64,000 nt of DNA from Isoetes taiwanensis (taxonomy: Eukaryota; Streptophyta; Lycopodiopsida; Isoetales; Isoetaceae), in assembly GCA_021234155.1 (NCBI GenBank), contig JAJEKV010000039.1, positions 8,755,077 through 8,819,076 of the forward strand, read 5' to 3'. Of the stretch, positions 44,955 through 55,839 are shown in pieces (positions within the stretch are counted from its first letter, which is position 1; the number at the start of each line of letters is the position of its first letter). A program made the translations under genes and the position numbers. The notes beneath the pieces are model-generated. The model saw only the letters and a program-made list of their open reading frames with translations, searched no databases and was not told where the DNA came from.

Positions 44955-47083
44955 ATGGATCGTTATGGGCAAGGAAACTATGGTGGGTCGGAGTATGGAG
45001 CTCCAAGACCCCATGGCTATGGCGAAGAGTATGAAGGAGGCAGGCAGGGTTATGGTGCTCCAGAACAGCAGGGCTATGGAGGAGGGCCAGGTTATGCTCC
45101 TGGACCTGGATATGGGAGCCATGGCCATGGTGGCCATGGTGCCCCCCCTCAGCAGAGCCATGGTGGTGGCCATGGTGCCCCCCCTCAGCAGAGCTATGGT
45201 GGTGGCCCAGGCTACAATTCTGGTGGCCATCCAGGTCCTGGCTATGGAAGCCATGAGCCTTCATATGGCCAGACTGAATTTGCTGCACCGCCACCTTACT
45301 CTGGTTCCGAATATGGCCATGCTCCTCCCAAAACTGATACTCATCATGGATCCCATCAACAGAGTGGAGAAGAGCCGTGCTTTAAAATATACTCCGAGGC
45401 AAGGCCAGATTTCTATCTCACTGCTCGTGGTGACAGTGTAGTTCTTTCTCCAGGAAATGATCTGGATCCAAACCAGGTAATCTCTAGCTGATCCCTTGTT
45501 GATCTGGTGCTCATCTGCTTTACTAAGGCCCTAAAAGCTATCCTATGCTAGTCCATGATCCTAAGTCTAGCTTATTGCTTAGAACCCATCAACAATGGCC
45601 TAACAGCTTGAATCTTTGAGATTTGACGTTGTTATGGCGTTTTGTTTGCCCATTAAGTTATTTCTGCTAACCCTTCATTTGATTTTCAGCAATGGTTCAA
45701 AGATGGAAAGTGGGGTGGAATGGTTAAGGATGAAGCTGGATTTCCAGCTTTTGCTTTAGTCAATCGAGGTACTCAAATGGCCCTGACTCATGGTAAAGGA
45801 GGCGTTGGGCAGGTATGCCATCTTCCTGGCATATGAAGACTTGAAACTACCATATCTATCTGGATGACTGATTGCTTTGGTGTTTTTCTTTCTTTGTGTG
45901 TAGGCTGTCCGCCTCCACAGGTACAACCCAGATTCATTGGATGAAGCAGTCTTGTGGACCCAAAGTGCAGATGTAGGAAATGGCTATCAATGCATCAGGC
46001 CTGTTGTTAACATTCATTTGAACCTGGATGCCAATCACGGAGATAGTGCACATGGAGGTGTCCGGGATGGAACTGATCTCATCCTTCATAAGTGGAATAA
46101 GCAAGAAAATCAGAAGTGGAAGATAACTCCTTTAGGTACCTCTGCTTTTTCTCTTGCTACTTAGTTCTCTTTTTCTCTCGTTTTCTCTGTTGTGGTATAC
46201 TCTCTCTTCTTGCTTAACTTCCTCTGCTCATTTGTGTGATGACCATTCTGCTTTTGCTGTCAGCTTCAACACCTGGAGGTCATATCCAGCTTGGGCACCA
46301 GAGCCATTCTCAGCCACTCCGTGGCAGACGAGTGAAATTATACTCAGAAGCCAGACCTGAGTTTTATGTGACTGTAAGAAATGGTAGTGCAGTTCTTGCA
46401 CCTGGTACCAAATCTGATGAGACACAGGTAATTAACTTTTGTGAAGTGCAATGGTAAACCTTATCTTAGATTGTTTATTGTAGAACTTAAACAACAATCT
46501 CATTTGTGATTTAGTAGACCATTAAGACTCAAAAGGTAATCGAAATGCTATTAACAGGTGTGGATTAAGGAGGATGACTTAGCTGGTGGCATGAAGGATG
46601 ACTCTGGGGCTCCAGCATTTGTCCTCATCAACCAAGCAAGTAACAAAGCATTGAAACATGGAAGCAGGGAGCTTGAACAGGTTTATTTCTTTTCTTTCTT
46701 TTTCTCTGATCTTTTTACAAGGGTGGATCATCTGTTCGAGTTTTTATATATTAGGAGCTTTTGTTACTGAGTGCAGGTTGAGCTTGTTAACTTCCATCCT
46801 GGTCATGTTGATCGTTCAATTTTGTGGACTTTGAGTAAAGATGTCGGTGATGGTTTCAAGTGCCTTAGGCCTGTGGATAATACCGATCTTAACCTGGATG
46901 CCGATCATGGAGATAAAAAGCATGGTGGTATTAAGGATGGAACAGGGCTTGTTATGTATAAATGGCTCAAACGTGAAAACCAGAAGTGGAAGTTTGTCGA
47001 TGCTTGTAAGAATGGTTACTCTAGACTGTTTTCTTTATTCTGTTTTCTCGGTTGTGAACTGATAATGTCTTTCATTACTAGGA
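44955..47083 (+). CDS. Two-domain EUL (R40-type) lectin with Gly/Tyr/His-rich N-terminal extension
   Basis: My model joins 44,955-45,476, 45,690-45,812, 45,904-46,135, 46,264-46,427, 46,558-46,680, 46,777-47,005 and 47,082-47,083, giving 464 aa. The stop codon TGA is split by the last 76-bp intron. Residues 1-141 are low complexity (MDRYGQGNYGGSEYGAPRP..) with a duplicated GHGAPPQQS unit; EUL-1 is 142-292, a linker 293-315 and EUL-2 316-464. Both domains keep 'W..D', 'GxPAFxLxN', 'LWTxSxDVGxGxxCxRP', 'LNLDAxHGD' and 'QENQKWKI/RENQKWKF'. Exon sizes 123 and 229 bp match the gene at 4,000. The start was chosen because the extension reads in frame from this ATG; an earlier in-frame ATG at 44,925 lies in the predicted leader intron. 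Gly/Tyr-rich tails of this kind can drive protein condensation, which is inference. No signal peptide. AATAAA is at 47,172. Confidence 0.88.
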
Positions 47084-47199
47084 CTGCAAAATTTGTTAAG
47101 GAGCGCAATATTTCATCTGAAGTTGGTGGTGGATCAAAATGCTTTGAAATGCAGTTTAGCATTCTGGTATTAATAAATATGTAGAGTTTTGTATCAAAT

Positions 47200-49300
47200 A
47201 ATATTGTTCATATGTATGCAGAGTCTTGTCAATGCCGAACTACGTTCCTCATTGCAGCATCTGATAATAGTTGTCATGAAAATATATGAATGGCATGGCT
47301 GTATTTTTCATAAGATTACAGTTTTTGCAACTTCTACTGAACCATTCCACAAAAGCATGCCATGGGCTATTATAGCATTTACAGCACTATTTTTGTTTAC
47401 TTGTTTATGGATTTATATGCATCTTGTGTTCGTGGCCATTGATCTAGCCCCCAATTATGCCAGATCAACTGACCATGGAACTTTTTGAACAGAAATCCAA
47501 ATGCAGTTTCAATGACGCAAATGAAATTCAAGAGACCCAATGTTTGAAACATTTATCATATAATTACCTCATAATATTCACATCACAAATGTATGCTATA
47601 TCTTTATCTTTCATATCATAACCTCATAATAATGTATTTACATGACAACGATCAAACTAACAATGAAACTAAGCACAGGCAACTTAAGCCAAAGACACAT
47701 TCTCTCCTTTTTGCTGCAACTAGGGATGCGAGGATTATGGCGCCGCCTAATAGATCTTCGCTCTTGCAACTCCTTCACCAACAGCCTAATTGATCTTCGC
47801 TCTTGCAACTCCTTCGCCAACAACCCTCTACATAAGTTCATAAGGCTAATAGAATTTTGAGAGGAAAAATACATTTGAGAGTCAATGGTGCGAACTAAAA
47901 AATCAAAGAAAGTAAAAAACCATTGAACCTAAAAAAAGGAAAAAAAACATCTTCATTTTCACCTCCCCTGCATTCTGGAAAGAAAGGAAGTCTCCTCCTC
48001 CTCCTCCTCCGATACTAGGTTCCACTTAATCTAGCGAGCAGAGTATCAATCTTTTAGGCCCTAGATCAACATCCTCCAGAAGACCTAAATTTGTGATCCA
48101 ATGCTAGGCCACCAAAACCTTACAGCTATGCCCTTGGTTGCAATTGGACCAGCTCTCTATTAGAAGTACGAATTATTGTACAATCAAAACATGCTCCGGC
48201 ATCCAAGACATGCATCTAAGACATGCTCCCGCATCCAAACCATGCCAAACAGATGAAGAGCGCTTGTTTCAGCATTAGAACAAACCCACGCGATTATGTC
48301 TGTTCTGCTGAGCTTTTCGCAAGATCTCCTTTCTTCTATCCTAGGATCATTGCAAGGAAAATCTCAAAAAAAAATTCTCTCTATAGAAATATGACCTTTA
48401 AACCAATTAAGAGCAATTAAGAAAGTTTAACCATCATTCGTTTATTTTGGGATTATTTGGATTGAAGTTTTTTGCAAGTTAAACTATTTCGCATATATTG
48501 CAATTAAACACAGAATTGCAAAAAAAAAAAAAAGTTCACATCATAAACTAATATGAATGAAATAAATACATTTTGAGTCACTTTGCAGGGGTGATCCCCA
48601 AGGATAATATGGAGGCTATCTCAAGCCACATATCTGGATCACTGAAATTCCTCCTCCACTTCTTTGTCCAACAATCTGTATATCTTTCCTTATCCTGCAC
48701 ATTGGTTAACTGGTGTACAGGACACCACCATTCCACTCGCACTTTATTCAAATTATAGTCACCTGCTTTTGTGCAAATATCTGAGATGGTGTATCCCATT
48801 CACACAAGAAAGGTCTCCATATCATCTAGTTTTACAAAGACGAATTGATGACAATTTAAATCTGTCTTTGGATCATAACTCTCCATGCCAAGATATTTAG
48901 ATCTATCTTTCCTTGGACCAATATAGTGTTTCTCAGCAAAGGGAGATGCCATTGACTTATATATACTACTAGTCATCATCAACAACATCTGCTTCCACCA
49001 AGCTCTTCCACCTATCTTTAGATAGCCAACCACCTTTAAGTTCATTACTAGACATATCCACTTTCCCCAGCAATTCATGCACCTTTCTCCAATAATCTAT
49101 CAGTGCACTATTTGTGTCATCAGTTTACTATTCCAATGTTTGATGTAGTCATTGATACCATCTCTTGTTCTCTTCAAATGCTTCACTTCAAAGTATAGCT
49201 TTAGGGCTTTTGGTTGACCCTTGGATATCTTCGATAACTTAGAGTCATTCTCATCCATTTTCCAGATTTTCGATCCTCCAACCATCATCTGAAGGCCTCA
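47200..49300. other. No gene recognised
   Basis: Contains a short tandem duplication 'AATAGATCTTCGCTCTTGCAACTCCTTC' type at about 47,750-47,815 and a 13-A run near 48,520. The minus-strand frames at 48,578-49,288 (WWCPVHQLTNVQDKERYTD; a C-terminal 'FAEKHYIGPRKD') may be remnants of a decayed element gene, but I cannot name one. Confidence 0.4.
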
Positions 49301-49379
49301 TCTTCAATTGGAATTTCGGAATCCTTCCTCGACAAAAAATGTGAATTGTAGAGATCTACAATGACCCTCAAGATCTAGT

Positions 49380-50991
49380 GCATAATCCTGTACAAATCCT
49401 TCCAATCAGGCACTTCTTGTGTAACCCAACGGGAAAGAATGGACGTGTCATTCATACCGTCTCTCTCGGTACCTACCTAGCTGCGGAAGCACATCAAACA
49501 TGAGCACATAGCATCAAATAACATATATATCCACCTCGAAGGGTGGCTCACTATAATATAGCATCTGTAACAACAATATCATTAATATCAACATAAGGGG
49601 AATCCTACCCAAGGCTCAAATTGACAGCTCGGGTCTCCAGAGGTCAAAGCAGATAGAGTTCATAACAATGGACTTGGCTGGCATAGAACATGGTCATTGG
49701 GTAGTCCACTCCATCTGCCCCTCCTGTGCATACTTTGCAGATAGGCTGATAAGTCTTAGAGCCTGACCGTAGTCTACTAGGTGCATAGCCAAAGGGGCTA
49801 CTCCTGGATTACATCTCCCAAGTTCCCGATGAGGTAGGAGGAGATCACTCCCCTCCATGCCAGTTACATGCAGGCTAGAGAGCCACTGCTCGTCTACGAC
49901 TTCAACCCCATTGAAGGTGACGCATTACCCAAGAGGTGTCGAGCCCATACCTTGCCCACACTAAGTGGCAAACTATTAGGCCTAGCCCACAGTGTTCCCC
50001 GGTAGGCTTTACACACCAAAGGGATCAACTGTAACCCGACAAGTCTTCCTTGTCAGCCGGTCTAGCTCCGCCACCCACAGCCAGGCGGGCTCTTATGCAC
50101 AGGCCGCATTAATTGGGAATTAATGAGGCTAGCTAGGTACATCATCTATTAAGGCTTTCAAGATCTCTACCCTCCTTCCCAATACACAGGAGTGTGCACA
50201 GAGATACAATATCATCATCCATCCATAGCACTAAAATACGAAATAACATTTAATCTATCTACCTAAACATTCCTTCATTAAGGCTGAGATATTGGAATGT
50301 ATAGGTCCTCTAAGGCTAATCGAAGATGCTAACTCGACCTAACGCCGGTCGGGAAGTTGGCATTGCATAACAGATTGACCACATATCGAATCCTTGACTC
50401 GCTCCAACTCCAGGAAAGGAGTCCATGCTCTCGATCTGGCCTGAGACAATCGAATGCGCATGATCTGTTGGGCAATGCTGGCTTCGCGGCGTCTGGCAAG
50501 GCAAAATGGCGCAGGCGTTTGGTCAAAATGGTTCTTTTGATCCGAAAAAGTGGACACTTTTAGGGTTCCTGCCCCTTTATGCCCATGTTTTAGGGTTGGG
50601 GTCTAATGGGCCATATGGCTCATATGGGGTATTGCCACGTGGCAATATAGGATATATTTACATATTGCATAACATGTGCAATATAATGGGTTCTAATGGT
50701 TGTACACATTGTACAATCCTTTACGGTTGCCCTACGTCACCCCCCGTGTGAATATGCACCCAAACCAAAGGGGGTTTAAGGGGGATTTTAATTTAAATGT
50801 GTTGGACCCAATGGTTGTGTTAATTAATGTCAATGGTAGTTATGTGTTGATTGTTAATGTCAATGGTTGTTATGTGTTGGTTGTTATGTGTTGGGGGATT
50901 TAATTTTTATATGTTGGATGTTAATGATTTGTGTTGCAAAAAAATTTTTTTGGCCCCTTCGGGGCCTTAGGGACGTCCCCGGTGTGACAAA
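49380..50991 (-). mobile_element. Probable degenerate LTR (Ty3-like), minus orientation
   Basis: On the minus strand the segment begins TGTCACACCGGGGACGTCCC (plus end 50,991), a start typical of plant Ty3 LTRs. Near its other end, GAAAGAATGGACGTGTCATT with CCGTCTCTCTCGG matches 59,234-59,272. No second LTR is delimited. Confidence 0.35.
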
Positions 50992-53900
50992 AACTTTAGA
51001 ATTCAAACCAGAAAAAAACTAGAATTCATTTGAGGCTTTCATCACCTGTAGCTTTTGAATTTGATCACAATAAAACAAATAGAACATAAGTAAAATTTAC
51101 CATAAAGATAGAGCAGATTGATCCCTTATTCTGAAAGTCATAAAGTTTGCAACACAAAAAAACCCCCTGTTATTATGCTACATATTGTTACTTCCGCTAC
51201 AACTATTTCTCTTTCACAATGACACCATTGTTTATCAATCCATATGATTTTGGATGCTCCATCTCTAGATTAAAGGTAATGCATGATTCACCTTACGGTT
51301 TGATTAAAGTTCCAAACCTACAATATAAATGCATTCTTGTGGCCATTGTTTGACTGATCTACGTGACATGGAAAAGGGCGTGGAATAATCCGCGCATAAG
51401 AATCCATTTGTTGATTGAAGCTAAAGGCTGGCTACTATGAACAATCCGGCAGCCAGGAATATCCAAGAGTTGGAAGCAAACAGAGGGCCTAAACTTGAAT
51501 CTGCAGCAAATCTTAGGAAGGAAACAAAAGGGGGTTTTGCAGCACTACATTGTAGAATCAGGAAACCAATACCTTGTAAAAAAAAACATTATGCTAACTG
51601 AAGAAACATTAAAAAACAAATACCTTTGTAAGTGTGAGCAAAAAATCCATCTCGTGGTAGTAAAATCCACTCCCGCAATAAGAATCCAAGAGGGCAAGTA
51701 CACATGCATATGCACACATGCACATACATGCACACATGCACATGCACTTGCACTTGCACTTGCACTTGCACATGCACAATACGCATGCACATGCACACAC
51801 ATGCACATGCACACACATGCACATGCATACACATGCGCAGTGTTCATGCACAAACACATGCAGAGAAAGACAACAACCCTCGGATTGTTCCCACCAACGA
51901 AAATCAACGGCCCATAAATGGTGCACTCTAGAAATACTATTTAGTACACCTCAACGAATACAACAACGAAATCATAGAAAAACCATGTGAAAAAGCGTAT
52001 AAAAATCTAAAAGTAACCCCCTGTTATTGTGCTACATATTATACGTATTTATATCGTATATTATACTGGAATATCAGATTCTCTCCACCTTGCACTGATG
52101 TGTCCGTAGCATCATGAGTCTTCTTACCTTGAAATCCTGCATTAACTTTACAATATATTTGATTAATACTTACTAGCTTAGACAAGATTTAAGGGATTAG
52201 TGCCGATAGTAAAATTATATTTACTCTAGGTTTTACCCCACTGCAATGTAGTGTGGTGTGTGGTCACATGTCCAGTTGGATGCTGCCTAGTGGCGTGACG
52301 TTAAAACTTCTATAAACACTAATCATAGTTTAGTCAATCATGTTACCTAGATAAGGTTTTAATTATCACACACGAGAATTAACCATGTGCTTCTTATTCT
52401 CTTCCTTGGGTTTTGCATTACCCTTAGAAGTACTATGTTGATGATTGGAAACTTTAAGTTATTGTGCACCTAAGTGTACATGAAATTAATTTTTTTTTAC
52501 AAGGACCTTGAAGATCGTACATCTATGCTTGCAAGGAATTATATCCTTACAACGCTTTAGTTATCTTAGTTAAGCATTACCTTGGAACCCTGCATGATCC
52601 CTACAGGACTCCTTTAATGCATGCAATTAAATTAATTACCTTAAGGTAATATTCCCATATCAACATTGTAGTGATATTGGATATATTGGTTTCAATAGTC
52701 TTATTTTTAATTGACCATTCTATCGAACTTTAAGGTCTTTAAAATATACATTCGTGCAATTATTGGCAATACTTATACTTTAGAAATTATTCTAATTATT
52801 TATCACATAGCTAGGGTTTATATCATCGGATCCAAGTGTTGAACGTGTGACTCTCACTTGCCACTTGGTTGGTGATATATCAACCTTATATGTATATGCT
52901 TTACAGTTGCTATACTTATGATAAGATAGACAAATTCTTATTATATTTACCAGGACCCTATAATGAAGGTTACTTAAATGCCTTTAGAAGGAATTACATC
53001 CTTACGAAGGTTGAACTAAGATTTATTATCTTGCTTTATCTCGATACTAAGATATCTACATAAGACAAAACTATCTATGCAGTTATTATGAACATATAAT
53101 TTATCAACAAGACGTTAAAGCTTATGATACATGCCCTCATGGAGTGCTCTCAATGCAGGCTACTAGCTCATTCCTAAGTATGAATGCAGGCAATTGATCA
53201 TGGCGTAGGGAAATTATGTGTTTCCCATCATGCATTCTATCTACACTCAGATGCAAAGCCTCTCCCCTCCTTAGTTGTCGCATCCGCTAAGGCTAAAATA
53301 CATCCCCCCATTGAGCCAGTATCGATTAATTTGGAGATGACTTGGCTGTTGCATTGCTTCCATTAATTTGCTCCCTCGCTTTGGTGCAGTTGGCTACCAT
53401 GTTAGTCTTGCATGCTGAAGGTGACATGGACATTAAAGCGTCTATCCATCTTATACTGCATCTGCTTTGACTACTTGTGGAAGGCTCTATTCTAAGGATC
53501 GACTAATTTGATGGCGATTCAACCCCTAAGATGCATGTAGGTTCAATCCTAAGATTGAGCCCCCACTGTCTTCATAAGAAAATGGTCCTCCAATGATGCT
53601 ATCCAATGCACCTTATCCCCTCAATTGATGTTGTTATGACATCTCAGCTAATGTATCTACCTTAAGAGGTTATATGCTTCTTACCTAACACATTAATTTG
53701 CTAGCTTTAGCTAACATATTTAACCATCTTCCATCATGTTTCACATATCCATCCCTAAGCGACGGGTTACCGAATTATTTAGAATAATTCTAAACCGCAA
53801 GGTTTTGTCATCATGACAATTCCTTTTGTCCCGAAAGACTATGTGATTAATATACTTCTTGTTTTAGATGAACCTTTCATGTACTATTCAATTTTATATT

Positions 53901-55240
53901 CTAGAGATTCCCCCTTTCTTAGTTAGTTACTCTCTTGAAATATTCCTATCGATTGAATTGACGTCATCATAACAAGTTGGCCGGACTTGCTAGATTACTT
54001 CTTTTTATTTGGTTGGATTATTCCTTGGAGGTACTATCTTTATACATGGTCAAGGTGATCAATATCACCAAGTGGTTTCAATATATTGGATGTCTGTTAA
54101 CAATCGTGTATAATCTTAGTTACTCCTATGCATTTCCTTTCCAATCGTTGACGCTTAGCTCAACTTGGGGCAATCCTTTCATGAGAATATCTAGAATGCC
54201 TTAATCCCATTATGGATGTTATCATCCATAAGCCTATCTACTCGACTATATGATCGTAACTCCTCAACTTGCTAGAAGCTCATCCACTCGTTGCCTTCTT
54301 GAACCTGTAAGATAACGTTCTTTCAAGTTGCTCGAGACTCCGGGCTCCGCCTCGATGTAGAGGTCAACTTTATTCATTAGAGGCCTCCTATTGCTGGTGG
54401 TTTTGATGACATAGTCACTTCCCAAAAACCTGAAGGTAGTTCCATTGAAAAACATCCTCCACGTTGAATTCTTCATCTTCGTGGGTAAAGGATGGCTCTA
54501 GATATGATATTGTTGTGCCAACTCCATCAACGTCTCTCACTTCAAGTCCTTCTCTTGCCGATAGCATGTTGCCAGACGAGTGTTGAGGCTGCTGATCTCT
54601 TCACCCCTTTGAATTGCCCGACATCTCTTCATTTTTATATGTTATACTATGGAAGGGAGGGAATAATAAGGGGGATATCCATGCAAGGCATATAGCTTAC
54701 ACAGTTACAAATACTACACTACGAAAGCTATTAGGTCTCCTTGGTGTCTTGCCTCGAGGTGCACACGTACTCCATGACAGTGTTGTCGATATTCCTCCTA
54801 GTGCGATGGTGTTGAAGATCTATATCCTTCTATTTGTGCGTCATGCTCGTGCTCTGGGTAGACTCGTTGACATGCTCTCCAATGGCTCCTGGCTACGTCA
54901 CAACGTGCTTTTGCTTCACCTCTAACTAGGGGTGCGACGGATGTTGATGCTTTGGCATTCCAGTCTGCTTTCCAATCTTGTTCTTGGGCAATAATTGTTC
55001 CCTATCCACAATGTCTAAAGATCTTTGGAGATACTCTTGAAGTTATGCGAAATTCCTTTGGCTAGACTCATAAAGAGTTGTTCCCTTCGTTACTTGCCCT
55101 TCGAATTCTCGATCCTTGGGTTCGCCAAGTTGCATGCGAATTGCCGTATGAGGTTTCTAGTTGAATCGTCGATCTCATTGAGCCTGCAATCTTACTTCTT
55201 GGATCCCCTCGATTTGGTGGCTTAGACATTATCACGTTCT
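50992..55240. other. No gene recognised; decayed repeat DNA
   Basis: Apart from the minisatellite at 51,700-51,850, I see no intact ORF, RNA gene or element ends. The minus strand near 54,410-54,600 reads coiled-coil-like fragments (EEISSLNTRLATCYRQEKDL; EEFNVEDVFQWNYLQVF), probably retroelement remnants. Confidence 0.45.
51700..51850. repeat. Hexanucleotide minisatellite (CACATG / CTTGCA)
   Basis: Runs of CACATG and ACATGC units with a block of four TTGCAC units. Long parts alternate purine and pyrimidine strictly. Confidence 0.85.
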
Positions 55241-55309
55241 TGTGACGACCATACGGATATTCGTATCATACGATCATTATACTCGTATGTACAAAAGATG
55301 GTCGTCACA
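55241..55309. repeat. 12-bp inverted repeat
   Basis: TGTGACGACCAT (55,241-55,252) is the exact complement of ATGGTCGTCACA (55,298-55,309); a 45-nt loop contains CGTAT-type repeats. Confidence 0.8.
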
Positions 55310-55321
55310 CAGATGCAAAAG

Positions 55322-55396
55322 GGTAGTTGCACAAGACAGGGTTTGAACTCGCAACCTTCCAGTTGCGAGTCATACACTCTTGCCAAGCGCACTACC
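55322..55396 (-). ncRNA. tRNA-like sequence, locus 2
   Basis: The minus strand starts GGTAGTGCGCTTGGCAAGAG and ends GCAACTACC, so the acceptor ends GGTAGT/ACTACC pair. Box B-like GAGTTCAAACC is present. Box A is weak. It is about 75 nt long. I cannot place a normal anticodon arm, so I treat it as tRNA-derived. Confidence 0.5.
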
Positions 55397-55450
55397 AATA
55401 TTTGTTGAAGACACTCCTTCACGTCTTCCTCATATGTGGGACTATCTCCA

Positions 55451-55473
55451 GAAGGTTCTAGAATGTTCTAGAA
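55451..55473. promoter_or_regulatory. Perfect five-unit heat-shock element, locus 2
   Basis: GAA-gg-TTC-ta-GAA-tg-TTC-ta-GAA. On the plus strand it is followed by an ATTGG box (55,511) and TATATAAGG at 55,545-55,553, an arrangement like a heat-inducible Pol II promoter. Confidence 0.7.
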
Positions 55474-55544
55474 CCTAAATGCATGCGCGACACTTAGCGC
55501 GATCTCACCCATTGGAGTGGCGCGATCCTGACCGTTGGTTTAGA

Positions 55545-55553
55545 TATATAAGG
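55545..55553 (+). promoter_or_regulatory. TATA box downstream of heat-shock element
   Basis: TATATAAGG, 72 bp after the heat-shock element. The 119-aa frame that follows from 55,479 overlaps it and is not a credible protein, so the transcript, if any, is probably from an element. Confidence 0.45.
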
Positions 55554-55839
55554 AGGCATCTCTTTCTTGTCAAACTATTCCGGTTCAACGCCAGTCTTGA
55601 GCCTTCTAGGCATCTGTCTTGTATTCCTGCTTGCCTTCGGGCTATTGTATTATTGATTCCTGTTCATATATCAGATTCTTTGCCGATCTTGGCGTATTTC
55701 TTCCGTATTTCTTGCGTATTTTCCACGTATTTTCCTTGTTTTTCGAGTAGGTTCATGACAGTTCTAAGGTGGGTCTTGTGGTACCTCCTAGTTGCAGTTA
55801 ATCACGTTCCACCGTTTCGAGCCTCCTGTTGTCTCTAAG

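Noticed and set aside
51545-51930. Overlapping Cys/His/Met-rich ORFs on both strands
   Set aside because: Frame artefacts of the CACATG/CTTGCA minisatellite.
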